The translations under genes were made by a program, and so were the position numbers. Shown here piece by piece: positions 63,464 through 64,000 of a stretch of 64,000 nt of DNA (positions are counted from its first letter, which is position 1; every line of letters begins with the position of its first letter). The stretch is taken from assembly GCF_949774925.1 (NCBI RefSeq), contig NZ_OX458932.1:1736001-1800000 (forward strand), written 5' to 3'. The stretch is from Candidatus Methylacidiphilum fumarolicum. Its GTDB lineage: Bacteria; Verrucomicrobiota; Verrucomicrobiia; Methylacidiphilales; Methylacidiphilaceae. The notes beneath the pieces were generated by a model. The model made no database searches. It saw only the letters and a program-made list of their open reading frames with translations, and was not told the DNA's origin.

Positions 63464-64000
63464 ATGAAACCATTTATCTATATTGCTACTATTCTGTGTG
63501 CTTTATCCATACCATCCGTGTATTCTCAACAGGTATTAAAAATTGGTGTTGTTGATCTTCAGAAAGCTTTTAATGATTTCTATAAAACCAAAGAAGCCGA
63601 TGCCGAAATGAAATCCAAAGTGGCTGCCTTTGAAAAGGAACGTCAAGAAATGGCCAATGACTTAAACAAGGTTGGAGAAGAGGCCAAAAAAATGCATGAT
63701 GCGGCTCAGGATAAGACTCTTTCTGAAGCTGCTCGGGCTGAAAAACAGAAGGCTTTCGAAGCAAAAGCTCAAGATTTCCAAGCCATGCAAAGGAAGTTCC
63801 AAGAATTTCAATATGTCCGAACAAAGGAACTAGAAGACCGTTCCCAAAGAATACGTCAAAACATTATCGATGATATCACCAAAGCGATTTTAGAAATTAG
63901 CAGCCGAGAAAAATTTACTCTCGTTTTTGATAAATCGGGGAAAAGCCTTAGTGGCACCAATGTATTACTTTATTCACAAGACGTTAAAGATATTACCGAT
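63464..64000 (+). CDS. skp: OmpH/Skp-like periplasmic chaperone (runs off the window)
   Basis: Skp helps outer-membrane proteins cross the periplasm. 179 codons are visible: a signal peptide (MKPFIYIATILCALSIPSVYS), then KIGVVDLQKAFNDFYKTKEAD, a long charged helix (about 40-135) and ISSREKFTLVFDKSG, all Skp/OmpH features. It lies downstream of bamA, the usual neighbour. The 3' end is beyond the window. Confidence 0.92.
   Translation, partial: MKPFIYIATILCALSIPSVYSQQVLKIGVVDLQKAFNDFYKTKEADAEMKSKVAAFEKERQEMANDLNKVGEEAKKMHDAAQDKTLSEAARAEKQKAFEAKAQDFQAMQRKFQEFQYVRTKELEDRSQRIRQNIIDDITKAILEISSREKFTLVFDKSGKSLSGTNVLLYSQDVKDITD

Noticed and set aside
1-64000. CRISPR array
   Set aside because: No regularly spaced repeats were seen; the only short tandem repeat is the two-copy 18-mer at 4781-4816.

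Overview
The window is a chromosomal segment of an AT-rich methanotroph, most likely a Methylacidiphilum-type verrucomicrobium. The main pointer is the particulate methane monooxygenase operon pmoC-pmoA-pmoB at the left edge (minus strand; pmoB runs off the window). The visible PmoB N-terminus lacks the histidine that starts mature proteobacterial PmoB, a known trait of verrucomicrobial enzymes. I cannot name the species or say which of the usual several pmo copies this is.

Left part (1-16,740): pmoCAB, a long structured intergenic region, an orphan NarL/LuxR-type response regulator, and a five-gene efflux operon (TolC-like, HlyD-like, double-ABC ATPase, two ABC-2 permeases; YbhGFSR-like) all lie on the minus strand. 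Then come nadE (+), dsbD and a pabC-like aminotransferase (-), and a short uvrC (+).

16,840-18,960 is a GC-rich IS200/IS605 element that looks dead: TnpA has His where the catalytic Tyr belongs, and TnpB has an in-frame amber codon before its zinc finger and last RuvC residue.

18,986-33,060 is metabolic and housekeeping: nagA-purL (overlapping), miaB, an AI-2E/PerM-type membrane protein, a PutA-like proline-to-glutamate enzyme, a TPR plus double-DTG aspartic protease-like protein, an SDR, 5-formyl-THF cyclo-ligase, a SYLF lipoprotein-like protein and a FecR-domain protein.

33,790-42,700 is the accessory region. An intact tRNA-Thr(UGU) is followed about 6.9 kb later by a decayed copy of its 3' half (44 of 50 bases identical), the footprint of a tRNA-targeted integration. 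Between them is one giant GC-rich gene (1,700 aa): an SF1 helicase split by long coiled-coil inserts, then a Vsr/MTES_1575-like nuclease and a C-terminal DUF3320-like region. This resembles helicase-Vsr antiphage proteins and is the best candidate for an uncharacterised system here. No integrase survives. Just outside is an IS607-type element (serine resolvase plus TnpB), riddled with stops and frameshifts.

43,057-64,000 returns to core genes: an unknown membrane-anchored protein, a protoglobin, ispF, a beta-hydroxyacid dehydrogenase with a cupin partner, tRNA-Glu(CUC), a GAF-GAF histidine kinase with glnD, pdxJ-acpS, a kdpD-kdpE-AraC-small Cys-rich protein group, the translation/replication cluster rplY-pth-rpsF-ssb-rplI (without rpsR), then bamA and the start of an OmpH/Skp-like chaperone.
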